A stretch of 64,000 nucleotides of DNA from Typhlomys cinereus (Eukaryota; Chordata; Mammalia; Rodentia; Platacanthomyidae): contig JALPQD010000006.1 of NCBI GenBank assembly GCA_023101885.1, forward strand, positions 13,563,585 to 13,627,584. The letters run 5' to 3'. Shown here in pieces: positions 48,836 through 60,145 of this stretch (positions are counted from its first letter, which is position 1; the number at the start of each line of letters is the position of its first letter). Both the position numbers and the translations under genes were made by a program. Below the pieces are notes generated by a model. The model ran no database searches and was not told the DNA's origin. It saw nothing but the letters and a program-made list of their open reading frames with translations.

Positions 48836-51359
48836 TGGAAAACAAAATTAGACAAACATTTCTTTTAGCTCATGAAAATGAGTTTAAAATAAAAATAACA
48901 CAACTTGAATTACATACATAACCAGAAAAATATTTTATTTGTTACTATAGTATTTTATAAATACCTAAACAGAAAAAAAAAAACACCTAAACAGCCTGGA
49001 ATAGATATATTCCTCCTTTTGGAACATCAATTACTCCTTTTTATAGTATAATGATTTTCTTTTTAGGGAATAATCTCATTCATTTTAAATATATTATGGG
49101 TGAAATAGCAGCTCCCTGTGCAAAGTTAAAAAAAGAGGTCATTGGTGGATAAAATAGGGAGCAAAGAAAAAAAAAAGAATTCAGGAGGTCGAAAAACACA
49201 GTAAACTTATCAGAAAATCAAAAATTTTAGAAATAACAATTGGGTTATTGATACTGTATGCTGGCTATTGAATTTAATTTTTTAAATAGCATCTTCAGTG
49301 GTAACTATAGCTCTAAGAGATAGATACTATTTTTCTATTTTCCTTATAGGAAATAGCTTACTGATATAAAGAAACTTACCTTAATCACACACAGTACTTC
49401 AACAAAACTGAAACTCATTTGTAACTTTAAATATAAAGTACAAAACATGTCCACTAAATAAACCAGAGTTTCCACATAGCTATTAACAAAGCATTACCAA
49501 ATCATGTAAGTCTGTTAATTACAGAAACTGCTTAAAGCTGTATAGTTAACTAAGAAACATAATTTTGAAACTAAAATGAGCACATTAAAAAATTAACTAG
49601 CTTAAAGCAATATAAGCCACCATATGTGTGAGAAATTTAATATAAGAAAAGCTTCAGGAGCTATACTATATGCCATATAGGACATAACTTTCCTTTAGAT
49701 CTAGTTGTTTTCAATGTATGTTCCTAAATAATTTTGTAAGAAAACACTTCACAGTTGAAAATAACATATTAGCCAAGAGAATACTCTGAAAAAAACTAAG
49801 TTAAACATTTTATTAGGCTTAAAATAAAAAAGCATTTATTTAAATTTATGAAAATTATTCAAATTTCTAACATATTAATTTTTCCAAAATATTAAGGACC
49901 TAAGCATATGGATTAGTGAAAAGCGAGAGTTTTAAGACAAAGAAATAATGTATATATTAATAAATTTTCATTAATTAAAAACAGAAAACTATGCTGTTAT
50001 TCTTAGGCATATGAACATCTTATTTTTATGTAATTAAAAAAGCACTAAAGTCTACAATTTAATATACTTATTCTATAAGGAAAGTGTTCACACATCTGGC
50101 AATATTCCTGCACTTACCTGAACTGGACTTTCTATAGTATGTTTTCCTTTCTGAATCTCAGGTATGTATATTTTCAAAATTCCCTTGAATAGCTTTCACT
50201 TTTCCAAACCACAATACTTCAAATGGTCTCTAGAACATTTAAGTTTTTTTCAGATAATGCCATTCTTAGGCACCTACTTTTGTTCCTCTGCTCAAAGAAC
50301 AGAAAACGGACAGGTAAACATTTCACTTGTTTGTCTTTTTCAACTGACATTCATATTTAATCAAACCAGAAGTACAAAAAATAAGTATAGTCTTACTGGT
50401 AACGCAAGAATATACATAGAATATCCATAAACATGTACAACAATGTATTCCTGTAGATACTCATAAATACTATACTTCAATATAATTTACATAAGCACAC
50501 CAATGATTCATATTTGAATATACATACATATTACATGAAGATACAGATAAAAATATTTATATACATTTATATTCAAGTAGTTATTCCAGAAAGTTTAAAG
50601 GAAAATAGTCAAACTGTTTTTGCAACACAATTCTAACTGAAATAAAATGTCCTTTAAAAACTATAATTAATGGCTGTTAAGTCAAAATGTGAGACAAAGG
50701 GTCAAACCTTATAATTCACATTTTGAGAGGTCATAGCTCAAATTATAACTTTACAAAACTGATTATCTATGAGTAATTTGACAAATCCATTTAATAAACA
50801 CTGAATGCATGCAAAATATTTTTGAGAGAAAAAGGAATGTATGTCCAAGTGGACAGCTGATAGTGGAAATGGCCTTTTTACTGGACAAGGCTGAAGTCCA
50901 GCATAATGACTTGGAATGCCTTGGAATGAATGTGCATGCAGACTGGAAGGCCAAGCAATGTGCACATTCAAAAGGAAGCATAATGTACAATCTGATCAGT
51001 AAGACAAAAATACTCTGTGCACATGCCCAATGAGAGTGAAACATAGAAGCATTTCTATCCCCTGGCTTTCAACTCAAACATGTATGAGATTTCAATAATA
51101 AACACTATTTGAAAGAAATTACTTTCCTTAATCTAAAAAAATACAAGAAATTCCTTTGAAAAATTGAGGTTTTAAATATCTATGAAGGTCATCATAGACA
51201 CACCATAGACAGCAAGCAGTTTTAAAGACGTTTTCTTTACAGGTCACATTGCAGCAAAACATTATTTCATCTAGGTTAGTCTCAAAGCCAGTTGCATGTT
51301 TAAACAAGTTGAAAAAAATTCACTTTGCTACAAGTTTAATCTACAAAGAATCCATTCCT
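48836..51359. other. AT-rich DNA, no gene seen
   Basis: Very AT-rich at 48.84-50.66 kb. The frames at 50738-51044 overlap on opposite strands and have no recognised domain. A short direct repeat 'acctaaacag' occurs at about 48963 and 48986. Confidence 0.4.
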
Positions 51360-51370
51360 AAGAAGATAAT

Positions 51371-51542
51371 AGTAAAGGATGCTCTGGGGATTGGGAGGGG
51401 AGGCACTGGAGGATAGGGAAGGAGGGGAGAGAGGAGCGGGGAGCAGGGGGGAGGTGGAGGGAGGGAGGGGACCAGTGTACCTGTTGTTTGTATGAGCAGA
51501 AATAATAATAATAATAAAAAAGTAAAGTGAAAAAATTAAAAA
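51371..51542 (+). mobile_element. Very short 5'-truncated L1 3' end, 11-bp TSD
   Basis: Only the last 170 bp or so of the L1: 'taaaggatgctctggggatt', the G-rich tract (51394-51470), 'tgtatgagcagaaataataa' and an A-rich tail. The direct repeat 'aagaagataat' lies at 51360-51370 and 51543-51553. It resembles the 32.0-kb copy most. Confidence 0.88.
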
Positions 51543-51829
51543 AAGAAGATAATGCAAACTAAATAATAATACTGCAGACCAAATTGTAAATGCAATCCAG
51601 AATGTAAATGCAAAATTCAGCAAATTACATTATTTATGTCTATATTTGCAATGCTTGCCATTTGCCTCTTTTCTCCTTTGTTTATGACATTCGTTCCATG
51701 ACAATTTCACACATGCACATAATGCATTCCAATTACTAACTTTCCCTATTAGATTACCATCTTTTTAGTAAAAAAAAAAAAATCTATTATTTTTGTTCAA
51801 TGGTTATCTTTAAGACCACTAAAGTTTCT

Positions 51830-52870
51830 TTTTTTTATTTAGTACATTTTTATTATTATTTCAGCTCATACAAACTTAATAGGTACACCAGTTCCCTCCC
51901 TTCCTCCCCCCCCCGAACCTCCTGCTCCCCCTCTCCTCAGCCCTCCTTCCCCATCCCCTAGTGCCTCCCACCCCAATTCTCAGAGAGTCTTTTAATGTGC
52001 ATGCCTGACTCTCCTCTGGGCCCTCCTCTCCGATGACATACAAGGACCCAGTAGCATTTCCCTGAACCCTTTCCCGTGTTCCCCTTAAGCATAGAAACAC
52101 TGCTGTGGCTGTCAATCCTTGCCTCCAAGGATCTTGGTGCCTTTAGCAGATGCTAGACTTTGAGAGGTCAATAGTGTGTTGGACACTGCGCAGGGCATGC
52201 AAAGTCCAATTATGATTGCTTCGACCCTACCTTGTGTGGAGTATCTTGCATATCATTGCTCCTCCCATCCTTTTGCTCTTACACTCTTACCGGCCCCTCT
52301 TCCTCAAATTTCCCTGAGCTTCAGGATAGGGAGAGATTAGTCTGGCCTAGTTCTAGGTGGTTGATACAGAGTCTTTGAAGTTCTGGATTGTGGTTTGTTG
52401 ATTTTCTTTTGCAGTTTTGCTGCTCCTGCAATGCCCTTCACTCCATCCTGCTGGGCACTGTATGTCACCCCCTGGCCAGAGACAAAAAGCTGTTAAACTG
52501 GAGTCTTATTATAAGAGCACATTCAAGGGTAGATGTAATAAAAGTAGGAAACCTCAGTGAGGGAGGGGTCAATCACCCATTTGCAAAATGGTTACTTTTT
52601 ATCTGCCAGACTATATGCCCTCCCCTTCTGGTGAGATCATACCCCCTTAGTTGTACATGATCAGGAACGAACGTCTGTGAACTTAACCAGGTGTCACATT
52701 ACGTACTTGCAGTCCTTGATGGAGGCCTATTTTCTCTACTGTAACATGGTCACTTCTCTCCTTGTTTCTGGTGTGGCCCTCCAACCCCATCCCTCCTGTT
52801 CATAATCCTTGCAATTACTGTAGGTAATACATAGATTTACCTATGAGTGTCTCAAGGTGGGCTGGGTGGG
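51830..52870 (-). mobile_element. 5'-truncated L1: complete 3' UTR only, 20-bp TSD
   Basis: On the minus strand it starts just after the ORF2 stop ('cacccagcccaccttgagac', matching 22683) and runs through the entire 3' UTR to the A-tail (51830-51850). The C-rich stretch 51890-51970 is the G-rich tract. Exact 20-bp direct repeats 'ttaagaccactaaagtttct' lie at 51810-51829 and 52871-52890. It is highly similar to the full-length element's UTR but retains a segment near 52170 that the full-length copy lacks. Confidence 0.96.
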
Positions 52871-52890
52871 TTAAGACCACTAAAGTTTCT

Positions 52891-53167
52891 GATACAGAAC
52901 AAACAGTCAAAATAAATTTGCAGGAGGATGGAAAAAAGAGTGGAGGTGGGAAGGTAAGAAGAATGAAATTAGCTAATCTCAAGAATTATGTGGCTGCAAG
53001 AAGAAAGCAAAACAATATGCACTCCATTTAAACAGGCTACCTGTCTAAAGATTTGATACTAAAAAGTCAAAACATCTAGAAGTTTCTAAAGTATTTATAA
53101 GACAATTGATTTTTCAAAAGAAAAAAGACGGATATAAGAATAGGAAACTGCTATCTGCAATTCACAC
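52891..53167. other. Unique sequence, nothing seen
   Basis: No recognised repeat or gene. Confidence 0.4.
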
Positions 53168-53178
53168 ACACACACAAT

Positions 53179-53274
<96 letters not shown>
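53162..53274. repeat. (CA)n, (GACA)n, (GATA)n compound microsatellite
   Basis: A short CA run at 53162-53176, then about 10 GACA units (53185-53224) and about 13 GATA units (53224-53274). The minus-strand Ser/Leu/Tyr/Ile repeat frame is an artefact. Confidence 0.97.
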
Positions 53275-53342
53275 GTATTCACATATACTACACAAAACAG
53301 AAAATAGGAATTATTGATTTAATGACTAAATTTAATCATTCT

Positions 53343-53924
53343 TTTTTTAAAATACCATTCTTTTTTTTAAACCCTGAGGTGGCTCAGGGTTTAAGCCTCT
53401 GCCTTGCAGGCGGAAGGTCCTGAGTTCGGATCCTAGACCCCACGTAAAGACGCCAGACAGAAGTGAGGGAGGCCTGCATTTCTGGTCCTGGTAGGGCGGC
53501 GCCTGTGAATCCCGGGACAGAGTAAACAAGGAGGAGGGGGAGGCGGTCCATGGTGGTTCCCGAATTCGTCCCTGGTTCTACACACACACATACATACACA
53601 CACGCACACACACATACACACACAACTGAATAAATAAAAAATTTTTTGAAAATATTTTATTTGTTTATTTATTGTATGTGTGTATCAAAAGGCACTATGT
53701 GTCCCTGTGGAGGAGCAAGGGTGACTAGGGGAATCATCCTGGATTGCTTCTACCTCCTTCTTGTTTTGCGCTGAGATTTTCCAGGCTCCACCCACGAGGG
53801 CTGAACACGCAGGCTGCTGCCATTTCTACCTGGTGTTTTTTTTTTTTTTTTATGTGGGACCTGGGATCCGAACTCAGGACCTTCTGCTTATGAGGCAGAG
53901 CCACCTGAGCCACCTCTCCAGCCC
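53343..53924 (-). mobile_element. Older SINE split by a younger SINE, exact 16-bp outer TSD
   Basis: The minus-strand SINE occupies about 53650-53924: head 'ggctggagaggtggctcagg', 'ggatcccaggtcccac', then 'gaaatggcagcag', 'tccaggatgattcccctagt' and a tail on the left. The outer direct repeat 'taaatttaatcattct' at 53327-53342 and 53925-53940 encloses both this SINE and the plus-strand SINE at 53376-53650, so the second inserted into the 3' tail of the first. An internal T-run lies at 53836-53852. Confidence 0.8.
53376..53650 (+). mobile_element. Young tRNA-derived SINE nested in SINE tail
   Basis: GC-rich family copy lacking the first ten or so bases of the head ('gaggtggctcagggtttaag' onward). 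Body 'cacgtaaagacgccagacag', 'ttctggtcctggtagggcgg' and 'ggcggtccatggtggttccc', a (CA) tract at 53581-53620 and an A-rich tail. No separate clear TSD is visible in the T/A-rich target. Confidence 0.85.
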
Positions 53925-53963
53925 TAAATTTAATCATTCTTAATATACTATTAATGTTAAAAT

Positions 53964-53966
<3 letters not shown>

Positions 53967-54005
<39 letters not shown>

Positions 54006-54027
54006 ATCTCTCTCTCTCTCTCTCACC
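53967..54027. repeat. (CT)n microsatellite
   Basis: CT run with one 'gtctcat' interruption. Confidence 0.95.
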
Positions 54028-54089
54028 AGAGAATCTACTGGAAGAGACTAACATTCATTTAGCAATGTCTATAATGGTAGAAAGCCAGT

Positions 54090-54366
54090 TTTTTTTTATT
54101 TTTGCATGTATGTATGTGGGTATGCTATATGTAGTAGAGGGCACTAAGTGTGTGTGCCCATAGAGGTCCCCAAGAGAGACATCAAGAATCATGCTGGATT
54201 GCTCTACCTCCTTACTGCTTTGCCCTGGGGTTTCCCAGCCTCTGCCTTCCAGGGCTGAAATTACAGGCCAGCACCATTTCCACCTGGTGATTCTCTTGGA
54301 ACCTGGGATCTGAACTCAGGTCTTTTGCTTGTGAGGCTTTAAACTCCTGAGCCATCTCTCCAGCCC
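54090..54366 (-). mobile_element. tRNA-derived SINE (older subfamily)
   Basis: Minus-strand head 'gggctggagagatggctcag' with 'cctgagttcagatcccaggt', body ('tggaaatggtgctggcctgt', 'aatccagcatgattcttgat', 'gggcacacacacttagtgcc') and an A-rich tail on the left. Candidate short TSD 'aaagccag' and 'aaacccag' (one mismatch). Confidence 0.85.
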
Positions 54367-56939
54367 AAACCCAGATTTCGACTGCATATGGTAAAATACT
54401 CTTTTAATCTTCATATTTGGTAGATGGAAGAAAGAACAGGATTTAAAGGCCAAACTGATGTACATTATGAGGTATCAGAAAAAAAAGTAAGTCTTATGAA
54501 AGAGAAAAAAGGTTTATATAAGAAAAAAATGGTACATTCTGAATCTACAAAAATTGTTCCATGGTAATCACTTTATTTTGCAATGACACTGTGACTACTG
54601 TAAGAGACATTTCTGATACAAGTGCATATATTTGTTTCTCAGTATTACTAGGACTAATTATATCTGCAGATATAAATTACAGGACTATAAGAAAACACAT
54701 TTGAATAACTTTCTGGGTATAAGTAAACACTTAACTTTGATTCCATATGGCCTGGTAAATGTTTCTGTCATTGTAATGGACCAGTCTACCCACACTGGTC
54801 CCTTATTTACTTTGCACTTTTCTAATACTGACAAGTGAATTAGTAACATTTCTTTAATAACTAATAGATATTGAGCTACCACACAAATAATATATTTTCT
54901 CATTCCAAAAGTCACTAATTAGTTGTGGGTTGGAGTTAGAGAGTTACAAAGACTTGAGGAACATTACTACAATAAGTAATCTAAATACCCCCAAAGCATG
55001 TTCATTTACTTCCTACTCAATCAGAGGAAAAAAACCTCTTGTCATTCATGAAAGATCTAAAGAGATATTAGAACATATGAAGGTATGGTAACTGGACAAC
55101 AATGATGGAAATGTTGGCAACAACAACAACAAAAAACATACATTGCTTCATTTTTTTCTAGATTTTTTTCTTATTGTGTTTCATGGTCAGAAATGGCAGA
55201 ACATGATTAACATCAGTACTAAGGAAAAAGAGGAAGAAGGATTATCACAAGTTTAAGGGCAGTTTGATCTCCATAGTAAGATGCTGATGTAGAAGTCGAA
55301 AAAGAATAGATTTTTAAACAACACAGTGTTTTAACAGACATATGTTATTTAGTTAATACATACAGGTATATAAAAGAAATAAATGGGGTAAAGATCTCTA
55401 CTTTAAAAAAAACTGATAATCCTACTAAAGTGTATGATATTCATAGGAAACTGAAAGCACATTCACCTTTTCATGTGAAAAACATCTGAACTGATTTTAC
55501 AGAATAAAACATAAGGTTTAAATAGAAAATGAATTTAAAAAGCTAAAAATGAAAGTAAAAAATAGAAAATGAAGAATGTAACACTTTTGATTTTATATAA
55601 GTTTAGATCATTCACAGAATACAAGTTGATTGTTTCCTGTCCTGTAAGAATAAAGTTGAAAACAACTCACTAAAACTAAAGATTCTCTGAAGGATGAGCT
55701 AATTCTCTTCAATTCTAAGTTCAGGCAATGTAACAAGCAAAACCCTCTTAGAAATTAAACTGGCTTCAATCTTTGTTCTTTGTCCATACACACTGGAGAA
55801 AAGACCCTTAAAGATACAGAAGAATTGTGAAGTATTGGTAAATGATTATCATATAGTTGGTTCATATGCAGAAATAAATTGATTTAACCGTAAGTAGAAC
55901 AAGAAAGAGGGAAACATTTAAGAACTATCAAAGAAATGTGGCATATATAGAAGAAGCTGCTATCCCTAAGAAGATGATTTTGCCTATGAATATGTGCTTG
56001 TAGAGGAGAAACATAATAGAAGTCTTGTGTTACAATAGAACAAACACTCCTCTGGGCAGTAAGATGGAACAGACGACAGTTAAAAAACAATGATTAACTA
56101 GCTGACAGAGCTATTATTCATGGCAGGTATGTAAGCAGTAAGGGCAGCAATGTTGGTGGCCTCTACCCACCAAAGATCTCTGCCAGTACAGACTGGATGC
56201 TTGGAACCAAGCAAGACACAAAAACAATAAAACCTAGAGCCAACTAAGGGAAGATTCAACACAATCCATTTCCAACTTTAAATATTACTGGAAACCCACA
56301 CTAAAGAATGTTTTCCCTTGAGATTGGCATATATTATGTTTACAGAATGTTGACCAAAAGTTATCTCTATTTATTTTACTATGAAGATCAGTATGCCTGA
56401 CATATCTATCTAAAACTTTCTAGTTTATTACAGAATGAGTAAGCAAAAATTTCTATTGATAAGTATCACATCATTTCATGAACAGATGGCCAAAGCAGTC
56501 CATTGTACTGTCAGTGTTTTTAATGAATCTTTGTATCTTAATAGTCAAGCAAAACAAAAGCACAAGAAAGAGCAGGTCATTGTGCCCTCTCTCAGGTGCA
56601 CAGTTTTGACAATGAAGTAAGAAAATATAGCACCAACACAGGCTATAACCCTACATAACACCATATAACATTGAATTTAGTATTTGAGTATTCCTGTTAA
56701 AAGTCATTTCACTTATGAAAAAAAGGAAAATACATGGAAAGAAAAACAAAATTTCTCCATTTGCAGAAATTGGATGCAGCCAGAGATGAGAAGTTAATTA
56801 ACCCAGTATCATAAAGACAAGTATTAGGTTGTACTTTCATATGGAGTTCACAGATTTTCATATACATACAAAAAAAATCATATATGTGTGTGTCTGTATA
56901 CACATACACACATATATATGAAAAAATGATAGAAGTGAA
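54367..56939. other. Unique AT-rich DNA, no gene seen
   Basis: No recognised gene or young repeat. Frames at 54632-54838, 55884-56090 and 56435-56620 have no domain. (CA)(TA) alternation at 56884-56920. Confidence 0.4.
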
Positions 56940-57050
56940 ACTGTTAAGAAAATAAAAAGGCCTAATGGGAAGGATGAGAAAAGGGAGGAGAGAAAAAGTA
57001 TGGGAGAATACAGTCAAAGAGCAATAATTGAATAATAATTTTTTAAAAAA
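56940..57050 (+). repeat. Possible old L1 3'-end purine tract
   Basis: A/G-rich 'ggaaggatgagaaaagggag' followed by A-rich sequence resembles the end of an old L1 3' UTR. Too short for certainty. Confidence 0.3.
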
Positions 57051-57135
57051 GAAAAATGATGTTTCATTTTTGAATTTTAACCAGTGACTGTGGCTAAATT
57101 GACAAGAGTAAAATTATCATTTTGCATTATTTTTA

Positions 57136-57406
57136 TTTTTATATTATTATTTATTCAATTGTGCATGTGTGCTCATGTGTGTATGTGTGTGTGTGTAGAA
57201 CCATCTCTGAATTCCGGAACCACCATGGATCACTTCCACCTCCTCTTTGTTTACTCTGTCCTGGGATTCACAGGCTCCGCCCTTCCAGGACCAGAAACTC
57301 AGGCCGCACCTGCTTCCCTTGGCGTCTATAGGTGGAGTCTAGGATAAGAACTCGGGACCTTCCACTTGCAAGGCAGGCTTAACCCCTGAACCACCTCTCC
57401 AGCTCC
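57136..57406 (-). mobile_element. tRNA-derived SINE, 18-bp TSD with one mismatch
   Basis: GC-rich family copy on the minus strand: head 'gagctggagaggtggttcag', 'tccgggaattcagagatggt'-like end, (CA) tract at 57165-57198 on the left. Flanks 'cattttgcattattttta' (57118-57135) and 'cattttgtattattttta' (57407-57424). Its left part is duplicated at 57.8 kb. Confidence 0.92.
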
Positions 57407-57529
57407 CATTTTGTATTATTTTTAAGCAGCTAAATCGTTTACTAAAACAATCAAAATATTTATTTTTCTTTATCCAGTTTTTTACTAAACTCTCAGGAAA
57501 ATGTTTTTTAAAAGCAAATTATTAGGAAT

Positions 57530-57782
57530 TAGGGAGATGGCTGAGTTGGTAAAGCTGTATCTTTATACCTATGAGGACCTGATAGATCCCCAGCACCAAA
57601 AGGAAGAACCAGGAACCAAGGCTCATCTGTAACCCAAAGCTGTGGGTAGAAGGGAGAAGAGGTAGAACCATAAAACTTACTGGCCAGCCGGTTGAGCCAA
57701 GTGGATGAACGCCAGGTCCAGGGAAAAGGCTTGTTTCATAAATAAGTAAATGAATAAATAAGGTAGAGAAACATCTGAAGAA
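57530..57782 (+). repeat. Old B3-like SINE, left part
   Basis: 'ttagggagatggctgagttg' (A-box region), 'gacctgatagatccccagca' (B-box region), 'ctggccagccggttgagcc' and 'aataaggtagagaaacatct' are the B3 order. It is interrupted at 57783 by a duplicated segment and seems to resume at 57967. Confidence 0.7.
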
Positions 57783-57966
57783 GATATTTCATTTTTGAAT
57801 TTTAACCAATGACTGTGGCTAAATTGACAAGAGTAAAATTATCATTTTGCATTATTTTTATTTTTATATTATTATTTATTCAATTGTGTGTGTGTGCTCA
57901 TGTGTGTATGTGTGTGTGTGTAGAACCATCGCTGAATTCCGGAACCACCATGGATCACTTCCACCT
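57783..57966 (+). repeat. Duplicate of 57058-57241 (184 bp, offset 725)
   Basis: Aligned base by base with 57058-57241 there are about five substitutions and no gaps. The copy contains 60 bp of flanking unique sequence, the left TSD of the SINE at 57136 and the SINE's 3' half, and it stops at 'cttccacct' in mid-SINE. A SINE insertion therefore cannot explain it. Paralogous plus frames (57122-57331, 57847-58056) arise from this. Confidence 0.95.
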
Positions 57967-58025
57967 ATGAAGTTCACACTGATACACATATACACACACG
58001 CACATAAGCACAGAGCAAATTCATA
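57967..58025 (+). repeat. Probable right end of interrupted B3-like SINE
   Basis: 'gaagttcacactgatacaca' and CA-rich sequence fit the terminal part of the B3-like SINE that stops at 57782. Confidence 0.4.
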
Positions 58026-59939
58026 CTTTAAAATTTATCTCTTTAAAAGGCATTGATTATTATGTATTTATCTTATTCTTACTAAATAATTTTAAATACA
58101 TTAGTAAAAATATTAACAAAGGTAGTATGGCAGATATCCAATTACCAGTTACAAATTTTATATTGCCCAACTTCATAAAACACAAATACATTAGTAATTT
58201 AACAATAATTATGCTAGCATGACTTTTATAATCACCCCAGGATATGTCTTGATTGTGAATTAAAAACCAGTAATACAGTAGGCAAAATATTAAGTCCATT
58301 TATAATAAATAGCATCTTTTATAATAGTTTTAAAGCAGATGAAAATAGTATCACTAGAGTGTCTCTACACATGAGTTGTGGAAACTTCAATGTTTAAAGA
58401 ATTCTGGTCACCCACCTTCAGAAACAGATGATGAAATATGCAGTTTGAAAGAACGTCTTTAGTATTTCTGTACCTTAAAATATTGCCAAGTATTAATTTT
58501 TCATCAAGTTGTCATTTTCTCTGACATTTGGTTTTATTAATCAAAGCATTTATCATTAATTTGTAGAAAATATCATAATTAAGCCAAATAAAATAAAATC
58601 CTTAAAAGGTTAAAATTAGAAAGCAGGTGAATTAGAACTTTGACATTACTATATTGACATACGGGACTTTGTTGGAAGTACAGGAATCATGTTTGAGAGT
58701 TTGGTGCCTTGTCTTGGGGCTGGCTGCTTTTCTAAAACTGTTATAAAGATTTGATTTAAAGCTGTCTGACAGTTTTGACATTCAGGTGAAAGTACTGCTT
58801 CTGCATTTGGAACAATTTGCATATCCCACTGTTAAATGGAATGTTTGAGGTGTGCAGTGGCATAAAGAAATTAAAAACAAGCTATTACACATGCTTAAGT
58901 GTAGGTATGCATAAGACTGAAGGCTGGATCACGTAGCCCCATCTCCCATCAGTATAATCTGTGATTTACTCTTCTTTAATGAATTATCCTAGCATGTTAT
59001 TCTCCTTAGAAGATGTAGTCATGCATGTAAGAAACAAAGTAGTAACAGTTTCTTCTTATCTGAGAAACCTCCTTCAAAGCCTATGATCCCTTTTATGCAC
59101 AATGCAGCAACACAGGTCTAGGTAAATTTCTCACCTGAAATTCTGAGCTTCTGAACATTATAAGCTACTAAAGGTCATCTGAACAATTTTGTTCAGATTT
59201 TATCTCTTAGAGTGAATTGTTAAGTTATTCCTTGTTTTTATGTGTCTTCCAAAATACAGGACAAAGATTAAAAATCAGAAGTACCTCAAACATACAATGG
59301 AAGTATAAGCTACAGAAGATGAAGAGCTGTGAGAGCAATACATTAAGATGAAATTTTTGAGATCAATTAAGGTGTCTTGTGTTTTACTTACAATTCCAAA
59401 TCATTTTTATGTAGAGATTTAATATGTTAAAGAACTTAAGTAGATAATCCAAAGACTTGAAAAATCATAAAACATGTCTGAGGAAATAAAAATCATGAAA
59501 AAACATGGGACCTTACCTTCAGCCTTCAAAGTATTAAGGGGAAATGCAGACACTTCTTTTATTTATCTGTAATAAAAGGAATACTTAAAATTAGAAACAT
59601 TTCAAAGAAATAATTTGCATTTCCAAAATTTCTGTATAATCATCCATGAGAAATAGGTAATTTGGTTTATGTGTGGTAGTATCACTAGTTTTTAAAAGAA
59701 AAAATTAAAAATATACATATTCAAAACAAGTTCTGGAAATATGTATGCAAGTCCTCTATAAAACATTTCACTAATATTCAATCTAAAGAACACTACTTAT
59801 AGTTTTGCAAAGAGAATCCAATAGAACACTACTAAAAGCATTAGTAAATTTTATGAATAATGGCTCCCACACAATGTTTTTAAAAGCACTGATCCCAAAT
59901 CATTTATTAGCTTACTATTATATGCCTGTGTCATTCTCA
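58026..59939. other. Unique DNA, no gene seen
   Basis: AT-rich, with a more complex segment at about 58620-58870 that might be conserved non-coding DNA. No repeat or coding signature. Confidence 0.4.
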
Positions 59940-60145
59940 TGAATGCCACACATTTTCTCTGAGAATGGATCTCTCATTGGTCTGAGTCGCCAGAGACACT
60001 CAAGTCTCTGTCTCCGTAACATTGAGATTACAAATACATACTACCATGACTAAATTTTACATAGGAGCTGAGAATTGAACTCAGGTCCTTCCTTTCATTT
60101 GCAAGACTTGTGCTTTACCATTTGAGCCACACCTCAATCACAACT
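59940..60145 (-). repeat. Old tRNA/B3-type SINE
   Basis: The right end reads on the minus strand as 'aggtgtggctcaaatggtaa', 'agcacaagtcttgcaaatg', 'aggacctgagttcaattctc', a tRNA-like head with A- and B-box order, followed by a decayed body. Confidence 0.6.

Noticed and set aside
53162..53274. Regularly spaced short repeats as a possible CRISPR-like array
   Set aside because: The units are uninterrupted 4-bp GACA and GATA repeats without spacers, an ordinary microsatellite in a vertebrate genome.
57122..58056. Two paralogous frames suggesting a small duplicated gene family
   Set aside because: The similarity comes from the 184-bp duplication of a SINE plus flank; the frames are SINE sequence.
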